Source of the DNA: Prevotella sp. 885
GTDB lineage: Bacteria; Bacteroidota; Bacteroidia; Bacteroidales; Bacteroidaceae
Assembly: GCF_002265625.1 (NCBI RefSeq)
Contig: NZ_NOVE01000034.1
Location: 1 to 39,644 of the forward strand
Reading direction: 5' to 3'
Length of the DNA stretch: 39,644 nucleotides
This document shows, in pieces, positions 29,641 to 37,911 of the stretch (position 1 is the stretch's first letter; each line of letters opens with the position of its first letter). Under the pieces are notes generated by a model, which searched no databases, was not told where the DNA came from, and saw only the letters and a list, made by a program, of their open reading frames with translations. Made by a program: the position numbers and the translations under genes.

Positions 29641-30042
29641 TTATAGGCTGTTTTCGTCCTGACGTCGCTTCACCTCATCGATGAAGCCTTTCTGGTCAGA
29701 GGGTTGGGCGTAAGTGATGCGGCTGATGCCATACTCGATGACGAGATGGCTGGCTGTGAACAGGCTTGCGGGACGACGGGTTACCTTCACTATCTGCACC
29801 ACGGGGATGACAAGTTTTCTGCCCAGACGACCGTGCGATATGGTGAGCATGCCGTCGGAAGTGAAGACATAGGTGGTATTCACCAACCGGTCGACGACAG
29901 CAGCGCCGAGCAGAAGGCAACAAAGACCGACGAGCGGCAACATGCCCTGTCGGGAAAGAAAACACCACAAAGCCAAAGCTGCGAGAAGGAGCAGCACGAC
30001 AAGCCCGTGATAATTGAATTGCTGATGGAAAGTTCTGTTCAT
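29641..30042 (-). CDS. Small membrane protein with PH-like domain
   Basis: A 133-residue protein with two hydrophobic helices near the N-terminus (about 12-28 and 32-50), followed by a beta-rich bacterial PH-like region (about 55-110: YVFTSDGMLTISHGRLGRKL, then IVKVTRRP). A helix at the C-terminus follows (QKGFIDEVKRR). This layout fits bPH/YdbT-like membrane proteins of unknown role. It heads the minus-strand operon with dacB and the helicase. The promoter element TAACTTTGCA (plus 30053-30060) is only about 10 bases before the ATG, so the transcript is nearly or fully leaderless. Confidence 0.75.
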   Translation of the reverse strand: MNRTFHQQFNYHGLVVLLLLAALALWCFLSRQGMLPLVGLCCLLLGAAVVDRLVNTTYVFTSDGMLTISHGRLGRKLVIPVVQIVKVTRRPASLFTASHLVIEYGISRITYAQPSDQKGFIDEVKRRQDENSL

Positions 30043-30366
30043 AACTAATGTGCAAAGTTACGCATTTTCCACGGGTTATCGGGGAAGTTGCGTCATAATT
30101 AGGAATGTTTAATGATTGGATGCGGGGGAAGGATTGACGTTTGACAGAGATAGATGGATGCGCGTTACATTTATCTATAAATCCACGCGATGCAACGACA
30201 ATACATAACACAAGTATGCTGTGTTTATTACGGATTGTCAGAAAAAGGGAATAAAAAAGTAAAAAAGATGAACAAGTAGGAAAGGCTAATAATTTTTTTG
30301 CGTAAATTTGTAGGCCGAAAAAAAGAAACTCAACATTAACAATAATCAAAAGCAAAAATAAAAGAA
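30043..30366. promoter_or_regulatory. Divergent promoter region, PH-dacB operon / ddh
   Basis: Minus-strand TAACTTTG is at plus 30053-30060 and plus-strand TAAATTTG at 30303-30310. Between them is an 8-bp near-perfect inverted repeat (ATAACACA 30206-30213 with TGTGTTTAT 30220-30228) that could be an operator. No gene is seen. Confidence 0.55.
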
Positions 30367-31266
30367 ATGAAGAAAATCAGAGCAGCCGTAGTGGGATACG
30401 GCAACATCGGACAATACACATTGCAGGCGCTTGAGGCTGCCGGCGACTTTGAGGTGGCTGGCATCGTACGCCGCCACGGAGCTGAGAACAAGCCGACTGA
30501 GCTGGCACAGTATGAGGTGGTGAAGGACATCCGCGAACTGAAGGACGTGGACGTTGCCATCCTTGCCACTCCTTCGCGCTCTTGCGAGGAGTATGCCAAG
30601 CAGATTCTGCCCTTGGGCATCAACACCGTGGACAGCTTCGACATCCATTCGTCCATCGTCAGCTATCGCCGCACGCTCATGCCCATCTGCAAGGAGCACA
30701 ACGCCGTGAGCATCATCTCAGCTGGTTGGGATCCGGGCTCTGACTCGATTGTCCGCACTCTGATGCAGAGTCTGGCTCCGAAGGGACTCAGCTACACCAA
30801 CTTCGGACCTGGCATGTCAATGGGTCACAGCGTTTGCGTACGCTCGAAGGAGGGCGTGAAGAACGCTCTCTCCATGACCATACCGAAGGGCGAGGGTCTG
30901 CATCGCCGTATGGTTTACGTAGAACTGGAGGAAGGCGCAAAGCTGGAGGACGTTACTGCCGCTATCAAGGCTGATCCCTACTTCTCTAACGACGAGACTC
31001 ACGTATTCGAGGTGCCCTCTGTAGACGCTGTCCGCGACATGGGACACGGCGTTCATCTCACTCGCAAGGGTGTGAGCGGCAAGACTCAGAACCAGCGCAT
31101 GGAGTTCATAATGAGCATCAACAATCCAGCTCTTACAGGTCAGGTGCTCGTCAACGTGGCTCGCGCTACGATGCGTCTGCAGCCGGGTTGCTACACAATG
31201 GTGGAGGTTCCGGTCATCGATATGCTCGAAGGCGACCGCGAGGAACTGATCAGCCACCTCGTGTAA
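30367..31266 (+). CDS. ddh: meso-Diaminopimelate D-dehydrogenase
   Basis: A 299-residue NADP-dependent enzyme that makes meso-diaminopimelate from tetrahydrodipicolinate and ammonia in one step, a shortcut in lysine and peptidoglycan synthesis. The Rossmann motif is at the N-terminus (VVGYGNIGQYTLQALE, about 8-23). The substrate region has the conserved ISAGWDPGSDSIVRTL (about 116-131) and FGPGMSMGHS (about 147-156) segments. Length and motifs match the Bacteroidetes type. It is a single gene with its own promoter and a strong shared terminator, and it is divergent from the peptidoglycan gene dacB operon. Confidence 0.95.
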   Translation: MKKIRAAVVGYGNIGQYTLQALEAAGDFEVAGIVRRHGAENKPTELAQYEVVKDIRELKDVDVAILATPSRSCEEYAKQILPLGINTVDSFDIHSSIVSYRRTLMPICKEHNAVSIISAGWDPGSDSIVRTLMQSLAPKGLSYTNFGPGMSMGHSVCVRSKEGVKNALSMTIPKGEGLHRRMVYVELEEGAKLEDVTAAIKADPYFSNDETHVFEVPSVDAVRDMGHGVHLTRKGVSGKTQNQRMEFIMSINNPALTGQVLVNVARATMRLQPGCYTMVEVPVIDMLEGDREELISHLV

Positions 31267-31313
31267 GGAACGGAGCTGTGTAAAGCTATATAATGTTGGA
31301 GCTATATAATACG

Positions 31314-31358
31314 AAAAACGAGAGTGTGTCAATGAAGATTGTCACACTCTCGTTTTTT
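31314..31358. terminator. Bidirectional terminator between ddh and the barrel gene
   Basis: AAAACGAGAGTGTG pairs with CACACTCTCGTTTT, with A and T runs on both outer sides, so it can end both convergent transcripts. Just upstream AGCTATATAAT is repeated directly (31284 and 31300 regions). Confidence 0.85.
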
Positions 31359-31395
31359 ATTATCTTGTTTTGTTTTATCTTGTCCGACGATTTGT

Positions 31396-32142
31396 TTACA
31401 ACTTGAATCTGTAAGCAGCTGTAAATTCAGCCACCCTACCCTTCACTTTGTCACCAAAGTCGAGCTTGCCCTGCAGATTGGTGAGGCCTAAGTTATAACG
31501 GGCGTCTATTATCACGTTGGAGAACTCGTAGCTCACGCCCACGGGAATGGCTACGGACACACTGGAAAGCGCAGGCTTCAGGTCGCAATCGAAATACTCG
31601 GGCTTAGTGTAGACGGTCACACCCTTGTCGTTGGTGGTGTATCCGGTCTCTGTATACTTCATGCGTCCAGACAGCGGGAAGCCTATCTCCACACCCGTCT
31701 TGATGGCAAGACCCGGACCGATGTATCCGTTCAGGATAATTGGTACGGTGAGGAGATGCAGCTGAGTTTTCCAGTCGCTATATCCAGAGCCAGTGATGCT
31801 GACGACTTGATGATTGCCGTCCAGCGTGGTGGTCTCTGTCTTCGTGTTGTCATACTTACATCCCTGCTGCGAATAACGCACGCCCACCATGACCGAGAGA
31901 TTGGGCATAAACTGATAGTCGAAGTCGACACCAGCCACTACTCCGGGCTTGAAATGCGGCGAATGCTCCACTGCGTCCGTTGTCTTTATCATCATACCGG
32001 AGAGCGATGACAGGCTTACGCCAAGGCGCGGGATGACGGAGAAGGTGCCAGCCGCAGGGTGCTGGGCGTACGACGCTACGGTAAATGCCAGCAACGACAA
32101 GGCGAGGAAGATTCTTTTAATGTGATTACGATTTATTGTCAT
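31396..32142 (-). CDS. Outer-membrane beta-barrel protein (PorT-like family)
   Basis: A 248-residue protein with a signal peptide (about 1-26, ending ASYAQ) and alternating beta-strands typical of the eight-stranded OMP_b-brl_2/PorT-type barrel. FSVIPRLGVSLSSLSG is the first strand, PNLSVMVGVRYSQQG is internal, and FTAAYRFKL is the aromatic-containing end. Its role is structural or unknown; PorT proper takes part in type IX secretion, but this cannot be claimed here. The gene is monocistronic on the minus strand, convergent with ddh. A perfect 7-bp hairpin (32195-32214) lies in its upstream region. Confidence 0.82.
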   Translation of the reverse strand: MTINRNHIKRIFLALSLLAFTVASYAQHPAAGTFSVIPRLGVSLSSLSGMMIKTTDAVEHSPHFKPGVVAGVDFDYQFMPNLSVMVGVRYSQQGCKYDNTKTETTTLDGNHQVVSITGSGYSDWKTQLHLLTVPIILNGYIGPGLAIKTGVEIGFPLSGRMKYTETGYTTNDKGVTVYTKPEYFDCDLKPALSSVSVAIPVGVSYEFSNVIIDARYNLGLTNLQGKLDFGDKVKGRVAEFTAAYRFKL

Positions 32143-32194
32143 AACTGTATGATACTATTATTGCTGTGTCTTGTTATTATAATAACGGAGAAAT

Positions 32195-32214
32195 GCCAGA
32201 TTATTGTATCTGGC
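32195..32214. other. Perfect hairpin upstream of the barrel gene
   Basis: GCCAGAT (32195-32201) and ATCTGGC (32208-32214) with a 6-base loop, about 55 bases upstream of the barrel start on the minus strand. It may be a leader hairpin or an operator; no clear promoter was found here. Confidence 0.45.
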
Positions 32215-32242
32215 GCAAGATTTATTAGCAAGGCGTATATAC

Positions 32243-32280
32243 AAAAAAAGTGTTCCGAGACTTCACAGCCTTGAAACACT
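32243..32280 (-). terminator. Terminator of typA
   Basis: On the minus strand AGTGTT pairs with AACACT around a 20-base loop and is followed by seven T. It lies about 28 bases past the typA stop. Confidence 0.7.
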
Positions 32281-32307
32281 CTGAAAATATATTCGATTTA
32301 CAAGAAA

Positions 32308-34110
32308 TTAGTCCTTGTTGTTGCGCTTACGCTCAAGATGGTCAAGAATAATCTTGCGCATACGGATGTTCTTAGGAGTAACCTCCACCAGCTCGTCGCC
32401 CTTGATATACTCAAGACATTCCTCAAGACTCATCACGGTCTTCGGGATAACGCGGGCCTTCTCGTCCGAACCGCTGGCACGCACGTTGGTGAGCTGCTTA
32501 GCCTTGGTTACGTTGATGACGAGGTCGTTGTCGTGAACGTGCTCGCCTACTACCTGACCGCCGTAGACTTCCTCACCCGGATCGATGAAGAACTTGCCGC
32601 GATCCTGCAGCTTGTCGATGGAATAAGCGTATGCTGTGCCGGTCTCCATGGCTATCATCGAACCGTTCATACGACGTACTATCTCGCCCTTATACGGCTG
32701 ATACTCCTTAAAACGGTGTGCCATGATGGCCTCGCCCTGGCTGGCTGTGAGCACATTGGTACGCAGACCGATGATACCACGTGAGGGAATGTCGAACTCG
32801 ATGTCAACGCGCTCGCCGAGAGTCTGCATGGATGTCATCTCTCCCTTACGGCGTGTAACCATATCAATCATCTTGCTGGCGAACTCCTCGGGAACGTTGA
32901 TGGTGAGTTCCTCGATAGGCTCACACTTCTGTCCGTCTATCTCCTTGTAGATAACCTGCGGCTGTCCCACCTGAAGCTCGTAGCCCTCACGGCGCATTGT
33001 CTCGATGAGGACAGAGAGATGGAGGACGCCACGTCCGCTGACAATCCACTTATCTGTGGTGTCCTCGAAAGGACGGACGCGGAGAGCGAGGTTCTTCTCA
33101 AGCTCTTTCTGAAGACGGTCGTTGATGTGACGTGATGTCACGAACTTGCCTTCCTTACCGAAGAAGGGCGAATCGTTGATGGTGAAGAGCATGCTCATTG
33201 TAGGCTCGTCGATGGCAATAGGAGGCAGCGGCTCGGGATTCTCGAAGTCGCAGATGGTATCACCAATCTCGAAGCGCTCCAGACCTACGATGGCACAGAT
33301 GTCGCCAGAGTGAACCTCGTCCACCTTCTTCTGACCCATACCCTCGAATACGTGCACTTCCTTGATGCGTGTCTTCTCCAATGATCCGTCACGATGAGCG
33401 ATGGTGATGTTCATTCCCTCCTTGAGCGTGCCACGATGAACACGACCTACGGCGATGCGACCGGTGTAGCTCGAATAGTCAAGCGACGTAATAAGCATCT
33501 GCGGTGTGCCATCAAGCACCTTAGGTGCGGGGATAATCTCCACAATCTTGTCGAGCAAATAGTCGATATTGTCTGTAGGAGCATTGAAGTCCTCAGCCAT
33601 CCAACCGTTCTTTGCCGAACCGTAAACAACGGGGAAGTCGAGCTGATCCTCTGTAGCGTTGAGAGAGAACATAAGATCGAACACCATCTCATAAACCTCC
33701 TCAGGGCGACAGTTGGGTTTGTCCACCTTGTTTACAACGACGATGGGCTTCAGACCAATCTGTAATGCCTTCTGAAGCACGAAGCGTGTCTGTGGCATCG
33801 GGCCCTCAAAGGCATCGACGAGCAGGATGCATCCGTCTGCCATATTGAGCACTCGCTCCACCTCTCCTCCGAAATCGGAGTGACCCGGGGTGTCAATAAT
33901 ATTGATTTTCGTACCTTTCCAGTTGATAGAAACGTTCTTGGAAAGGATGGTTATTCCTCGTTCACGCTCCAGGTCGTTGGAGTCCAACACCTGGCCACTG
34001 TTATCCTGGCCGTCGCGGAACAGCTTGCCCGCCAACATCATCTTGTCCACAAGTGTGGTCTTGCCATGGTCGACATGGGCAATAATCGCAATGTTTCTAA
34101 TGTCTTGCAT
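32308..34110 (-). CDS. typA: Ribosome-associated GTPase TypA/BipA
   Basis: A 600-residue translational GTPase that binds the ribosome and acts in 50S assembly and stress adaptation. G1 is [11 protein letters not shown] (about 10-20), the switch region is RGITI (about 50-54), G3 is [12 protein letters not shown] (about 73-84) and G4 is NKVDKP (about 127-132). The EF-G-like domains II, III and V follow, and the BipA-specific C-terminal domain ends LERKRNNKD. Its length is normal. A minus-strand TAACTTTGCA element (plus 34137-34144) is about 27 bases before the ATG. The rpsO gene lies upstream on the same strand but is separated by a terminator. Confidence 0.97.
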   Translation of the reverse strand: MQDIRNIAIIAHVDHGKTTLVDKMMLAGKLFRDGQDNSGQVLDSNDLERERGITILSKNVSINWKGTKINIIDTPGHSDFGGEVERVLNMADGCILLVDAFEGPMPQTRFVLQKALQIGLKPIVVVNKVDKPNCRPEEVYEMVFDLMFSLNATEDQLDFPVVYGSAKNGWMAEDFNAPTDNIDYLLDKIVEIIPAPKVLDGTPQMLITSLDYSSYTGRIAVGRVHRGTLKEGMNITIAHRDGSLEKTRIKEVHVFEGMGQKKVDEVHSGDICAIVGLERFEIGDTICDFENPEPLPPIAIDEPTMSMLFTINDSPFFGKEGKFVTSRHINDRLQKELEKNLALRVRPFEDTTDKWIVSGRGVLHLSVLIETMRREGYELQVGQPQVIYKEIDGQKCEPIEELTINVPEEFASKMIDMVTRRKGEMTSMQTLGERVDIEFDIPSRGIIGLRTNVLTASQGEAIMAHRFKEYQPYKGEIVRRMNGSMIAMETGTAYAYSIDKLQDRGKFFIDPGEEVYGGQVVGEHVHDNDLVINVTKAKQLTNVRASGSDEKARVIPKTVMSLEECLEYIKGDELVEVTPKNIRMRKIILDHLERKRNNKD

Positions 34111-34136
34111 TTATTTTATACCTTAAAAAACTTTTG

Positions 34137-34144
34137 CAAAGTTA
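34137..34144 (-). promoter_or_regulatory. Promoter -7 element for typA
   Basis: Minus-strand TAACTTTGCA, in the 129-base gap between rpsO and typA and just downstream of the rpsO terminator. Confidence 0.6.
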
Positions 34145-34167
34145 CGAATATTTTTCCATACAAAACG

Positions 34168-34209
34168 CAAAGGTCCCGAAATTTCCACTTGGAAATGTCG
34201 GGACCTTGT
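34168..34209 (-). terminator. Terminator of rpsO
   Basis: AAGGTCCCGA-ATTTCC (34170-34186) pairs with GGAAAT-TCGGGACCTT (34191-34206), with a single-base asymmetry and a 4-base loop. A T-rich tract follows on the minus strand. Confidence 0.8.
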
Positions 34210-34239
34210 GTTGTCTTAAGCTTTAGTGCCTTGTGCGTA

Positions 34240-34509
34240 TTACTTACGGAGGCCGAGGGCCTTGATGATAGCACGGTAGCGATTGATGTCGCGGTCGTAC
34301 AGATAGTTAAGCAATGCGCGGCGCTTTCCTACCAACTGTGTCAGTGAACGTGCGGTAGTATAATCTTTACGGTTCTTCTTAAGATGTTCCGTCAAATGGG
34401 AAATACGGTATGAGAACAATGCTATCTGGCTCTCAGCTGAACCAGTATCAGTGTTAGACTTTCCGTACTGTCCAAAGATCTCTTGTTTTTTTGCCTGATC
34501 TAAATACAT
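34240..34509 (-). CDS. rpsO: 30S ribosomal protein S15
   Basis: An 89-residue primary 16S rRNA-binding protein. The characteristic GSAESQIALFSYRISHLTEHL and VGKRRALLNYLYDRDINRYR stretches are both present and the length is standard. A TACCTTTGCA promoter element (minus strand, plus 34554-34561) lies about 45 bases upstream and a strong terminator follows. Autoregulation through the leader, known for S15 in other bacteria, was not evident here. Confidence 0.98.
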   Translation of the reverse strand: MYLDQAKKQEIFGQYGKSNTDTGSAESQIALFSYRISHLTEHLKKNRKDYTTARSLTQLVGKRRALLNYLYDRDINRYRAIIKALGLRK

Positions 34510-34553
34510 AGAACTTTTTGAAATTAAAATTATTATTTGTGCAAATGCGGATG

Positions 34554-34561
34554 CAAAGGTA
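34554..34561 (-). promoter_or_regulatory. Promoter -7 element for rpsO
   Basis: Minus-strand TACCTTTGCA fits TAnnTTTG and gives a leader of about 40 bases. Confidence 0.6.
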
Positions 34562-34627
34562 CAACTTTTTGTCCAATTACATCCGCATTCACTTAAATAT
34601 AATTTATCGAGTTAACGATTTTTTGCA

Positions 34628-37600
34628 TTATTTCACAACGACCTTGCGTCCGTTCTGGATGAAGATGCCACCCTTAACGTCCTTGAGGTTGTTGCCTACA
34701 CGCTGACCGGCGGTGTTGTATACCGGTGCGTTAGCGTTGTTAGGAGCGACAACGATGTCGTTGATGCCAGTCCAGTTATCGCCTACACCCACTGTGTTAG
34801 AAGCGAGTGACTCGCCGTTAGCATAAACGGTGATAACCACGTAAGTGTGTGTACCAGTAGCCTCCGTGTCAGTCCATGTAGTGGTGTTAGCATCAAGCTT
34901 CTTAGCGAGCTCGCCGTCACGATAAACGTTGTAACCCATAACCTTGAGACCACCTGTCTTGTAAGTAACGTCGTCCACGCAGAAGTAGTTAGGCTCGAAG
35001 TTGTAAGCAGTCAGACCACCTGTTGTTGTGTAAACGACAGCGAAGTAGAGAGCTCCCTCAGGAAGGTTGATCTCGTGCTTTGTCCAGTTGCATGTTGCCT
35101 CAAGCGACTCCTTGTTGATCTTGATGAAAGAAGAAGGATTGTTGTCATCCTCTGAGTAGTATACATCGAAGGTCTCAGGACCTGCGTTCTGATACTGATC
35201 GTTGTTTGTCACATTATCGTTAGGAGCCTTAACCCAGAACGAAACAGTCTGTTCCTCTCCAGAGAGCGCCGGAGAGATGAGCCAGTCGTTTGTAGGTGTG
35301 CCGGTGTCGATAGTAGCGGCGTTAGCGAGCATGAACTGCTTGCCTGAACGCGGATTGAATACAGATGCGAACAAGTCCATTTCATTGCTTGAAATGCCTG
35401 AAACCTGCCAGGGGTTGAATACGATGAACGAAACAGCTTCCTTCATGTGAGGATATGTGATACCGCCGAAGCCGTATGTACCAGCCTTATCGCCGTCGTA
35501 AAGTGTCCAGTCGCCAACGTTAGAGATAAGCCACGGTGAATAGTTCTCGAAGCTGTCATATACTGTTGTTCCCTCAACATTGTTCATGCCTGTCCATGTA
35601 AGAACGGCGTTTGAACCATTCTGCTGAAGTGCGAGGTCGGTGATGCCGGGGAGAACTGCTGATGTTACGTAAACAATCTTCTCCTCTGTGAGGTTGTTCT
35701 CAGGAACAACGTCAGCGTCCCAGTCTGCCTGACCCTGTACAGAGATTTCTTCGGTGTAGAGGTTCGGAGTAAAGGCGAAATCGTATGATGCCATCTTGTT
35801 AGGCTCAAGATCCTCACCTTCCTGTGTCTCAAGCTTCTTGCCGTCAACATAGAGACTTACTGTATAACCTGAAGCCTTAGCAGTACCGAGGTTTGTTACG
35901 TTGATGGTCACGCCACACTTCTTGCCCTTCTGAACGTGAGCAGGAGCTACGATAGCGGCCTCAATGTTGCTTGCTACAGCATCATAAATCTTGATGTTGT
36001 CAATCTGGATGGATGTGTTCTCTGCCTCAGCATAGATAAACGGACGGATGTAACCGTTCTCTGTACCTGTGGTTGAGAACTGAGAGAGGTCGAACGCTGC
36101 TGAGCGCCAGCCCTGCTCACCTTCGAGTTCATTATAGTCAACAACGCCAGCTGTCTCCATTGTCTGACCGTTGCGGAGAATCTTCATTGTGATCTTGCCG
36201 TCTGTTCCCGGAACTGCATAATACCAGAACACAAGCTGCGGGTTACCGGCATTAGAGATATCCACCTTCGGACCCTGGATGCAAGCACGTGTCTGTCCCT
36301 TCTGCGGAGAGAAGATAAGGCTACCGTTGTCGTTGTCCTGTGATTCCTCGCCCAAACCGAAGCGACCGGTCTGAGTAGCGTCAATCATCCACGGACCGGC
36401 TCCAAGAGTCTTGCCGGGGAACGATTCCACCCAAGGCATAGCGTGAGGCTTACCTACAGCGAAACCATAACGTCCGTACTCGCTGACAGCAAGTGTATCG
36501 GTCGGTGTGTTGGTCAGAGCCTTTACAACATACTGCTTTACGTACTGTGAACCTTCATAGTTGACATCTGTAAGAGTATACTCAGGCTTTGTGAGTCCCT
36601 CATAGTTAGCACCCGGCTCCTTCAGATAACCATATTCAAGAAGGTATACGTGATAATAACGCTCTGAGATATCCACGTAACCGCCGTTAGCACCACTGTT
36701 CTCTGTGGTCTCATCCCACATCAACTTAGCAGTACCGTCGAGGTTGTCCCAAACGCGTACGTTCTGCGGAGCCATCGGAGTATCAACGCCCACATATACT
36801 GATGTCTGAGCCTCGTCCGAGCGGATGTCGTTGGCAGTGGTGTATACGCTATATACGTGCTTGCCGCCAGTTACAGCCTCGTCGTTCCATTCTATCTGCT
36901 GACCTGGAGTAGGATTCTCGTAAACCTTTACGAGGTCATTATAGTCGCGATAGATCTGTACTCTCGATACTGAAGACAGGGGCGCACCCTTATAGTCCTT
37001 TGCAGGAACGGTGAACTTCACCTTAGCAGAAATAGCACCCTTCGCACCTACCTCAACCACAAGGTCGTTGATGGTAGCGGGACGTACTGATGTGGCAGCC
37101 TCTGAAGTTACCTTCACGCCGTTCAGAAGGATGGCACCGCGCTGCTTGCTTGTCGCATGGATGCCGAAGCGATAATTACCGGTTGTGGGAGCAGTAAAGA
37201 CTCCCGAGAGCTGTGTGGCATTAAGCGTTCCGCCCCAAGAGAGGGCTGACGTAACGGCTGTCTTGTCCACAATGGTGGTGTATTCAGAAGGATCGTCGCT
37301 AAGACCATAAGCGATGGAAAGCTCGCCCTGTCCACCCTGCGGTGAACGGAAAGCGCTTGTCTCAACACGATAAGCCTGTCCTGCCACGAGTTTTATAGGA
37401 GGAGAAACAATCCAGTCGTCGGCGTCCTGCTTCTGGGCAGATCCGTCGTAGCACATCAAGTTGCCGACACCGAGGTCAGCACCCCATGTGATCTTGTCAT
37501 TGTTCTTGTCCTCAACGGTCCATACGTTGTTCTTGAGGTCAGACTTCCAGCTCATCCACAATTCAGAGAACGGAACATCATAAGCTGATGCCGTGGACGG

Positions 37601-37681
37601 AGTCTGCGCATTCATCGTAGACGGAAGGAGCATAGCTGCTGCCATCATCGCACGTGAAAGTGTAGGGAAAAGTTTAAACAT
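34628..37681 (-). CDS. Large secreted surface protein with cleaved-adhesin (choice-of-anchor J) domains
   Basis: A 1017-residue exported protein. After a signal peptide (about 1-25, ending TMNAQ) come a jelly-roll region (about 30-185), fibronectin-III-like segments (about 190-410), a first cleaved-adhesin-like domain (about 415-570: GSLIFSPQKGQTRACIQGPKVD-like stretch, then QLVFWYYAVPG), a CARDB-like segment (about 575-670), and a second cleaved-adhesin domain (about 700-925: TPTNDWLISPALSGEEQTVS, then NYFCVDDVTYK). The C-terminal tail (VYNTAGQRVGNN … GGIFIQNGRKVVVK) resembles type IX secretion sorting tails of Prevotella, so surface attachment or release is likely. The function could be adhesion or glycan/host binding; no protease domain is seen. 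The neighbouring gene upstream on the same strand has a related tail. Confidence 0.82.
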   Translation of the reverse strand: MFKLFPTLSRAMMAAAMLLPSTMNAQTPSTASAYDVPFSELWMSWKSDLKNNVWTVEDKNNDKITWGADLGVGNLMCYDGSAQKQDADDWIVSPPIKLVAGQAYRVETSAFRSPQGGQGELSIAYGLSDDPSEYTTIVDKTAVTSALSWGGTLNATQLSGVFTAPTTGNYRFGIHATSKQRGAILLNGVKVTSEAATSVRPATINDLVVEVGAKGAISAKVKFTVPAKDYKGAPLSSVSRVQIYRDYNDLVKVYENPTPGQQIEWNDEAVTGGKHVYSVYTTANDIRSDEAQTSVYVGVDTPMAPQNVRVWDNLDGTAKLMWDETTENSGANGGYVDISERYYHVYLLEYGYLKEPGANYEGLTKPEYTLTDVNYEGSQYVKQYVVKALTNTPTDTLAVSEYGRYGFAVGKPHAMPWVESFPGKTLGAGPWMIDATQTGRFGLGEESQDNDNGSLIFSPQKGQTRACIQGPKVDISNAGNPQLVFWYYAVPGTDGKITMKILRNGQTMETAGVVDYNELEGEQGWRSAAFDLSQFSTTGTENGYIRPFIYAEAENTSIQIDNIKIYDAVASNIEAAIVAPAHVQKGKKCGVTINVTNLGTAKASGYTVSLYVDGKKLETQEGEDLEPNKMASYDFAFTPNLYTEEISVQGQADWDADVVPENNLTEEKIVYVTSAVLPGITDLALQQNGSNAVLTWTGMNNVEGTTVYDSFENYSPWLISNVGDWTLYDGDKAGTYGFGGITYPHMKEAVSFIVFNPWQVSGISSNEMDLFASVFNPRSGKQFMLANAATIDTGTPTNDWLISPALSGEEQTVSFWVKAPNDNVTNNDQYQNAGPETFDVYYSEDDNNPSSFIKINKESLEATCNWTKHEINLPEGALYFAVVYTTTGGLTAYNFEPNYFCVDDVTYKTGGLKVMGYNVYRDGELAKKLDANTTTWTDTEATGTHTYVVITVYANGESLASNTVGVGDNWTGINDIVVAPNNANAPVYNTAGQRVGNNLKDVKGGIFIQNGRKVVVK

Positions 37682-37759
37682 AATTAATAGATTTATCTAA
37701 GTGTTTTCTAAATTGATTATTAACTAATATAACAACTCTCTATTCTTTTATTTGATTTA

Positions 37760-37781
37760 TTTGACGCATACAGGCGTCAAA
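37760..37781. other. Perfect hairpin upstream of the adhesin gene
   Basis: TTTGACGC (37760-37767) with GCGTCAAA (37774-37781) and a 6-base loop. It sits in the A/T-rich gap about 80 bases upstream of the adhesin-domain gene and may be an operator or leader element. Confidence 0.45.
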
Positions 37782-37800
37782 GGTTTAAGTTAGTTTGATA

Positions 37801-37870
37801 AAAAATACCCCGCAAGGGAAAAGTAAGTATCGTTCTTACCGAAGAGCTTAGCTTCTCCCTTCCGGGGATT
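37801..37870 (-). terminator. Branched terminator-like structure after the truncated surface-protein gene
   Basis: The outer stem pairs CCCCG and AAGGGA with TCCCTT and CGGGG, with one mismatch. It encloses two small hairpins, GTAAG/CTTAC and GAAG/CTTC, making a three-way junction. On the minus strand it is followed by a T-rich run (TATTTTTTATC), so it can end the upstream transcript. The branched form is unusual for a simple terminator. Confidence 0.65.
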
Positions 37871-37911
37871 TCTGTACTCTTTACCTTAATTATAACTTAA
37901 GGAAAGATGTA

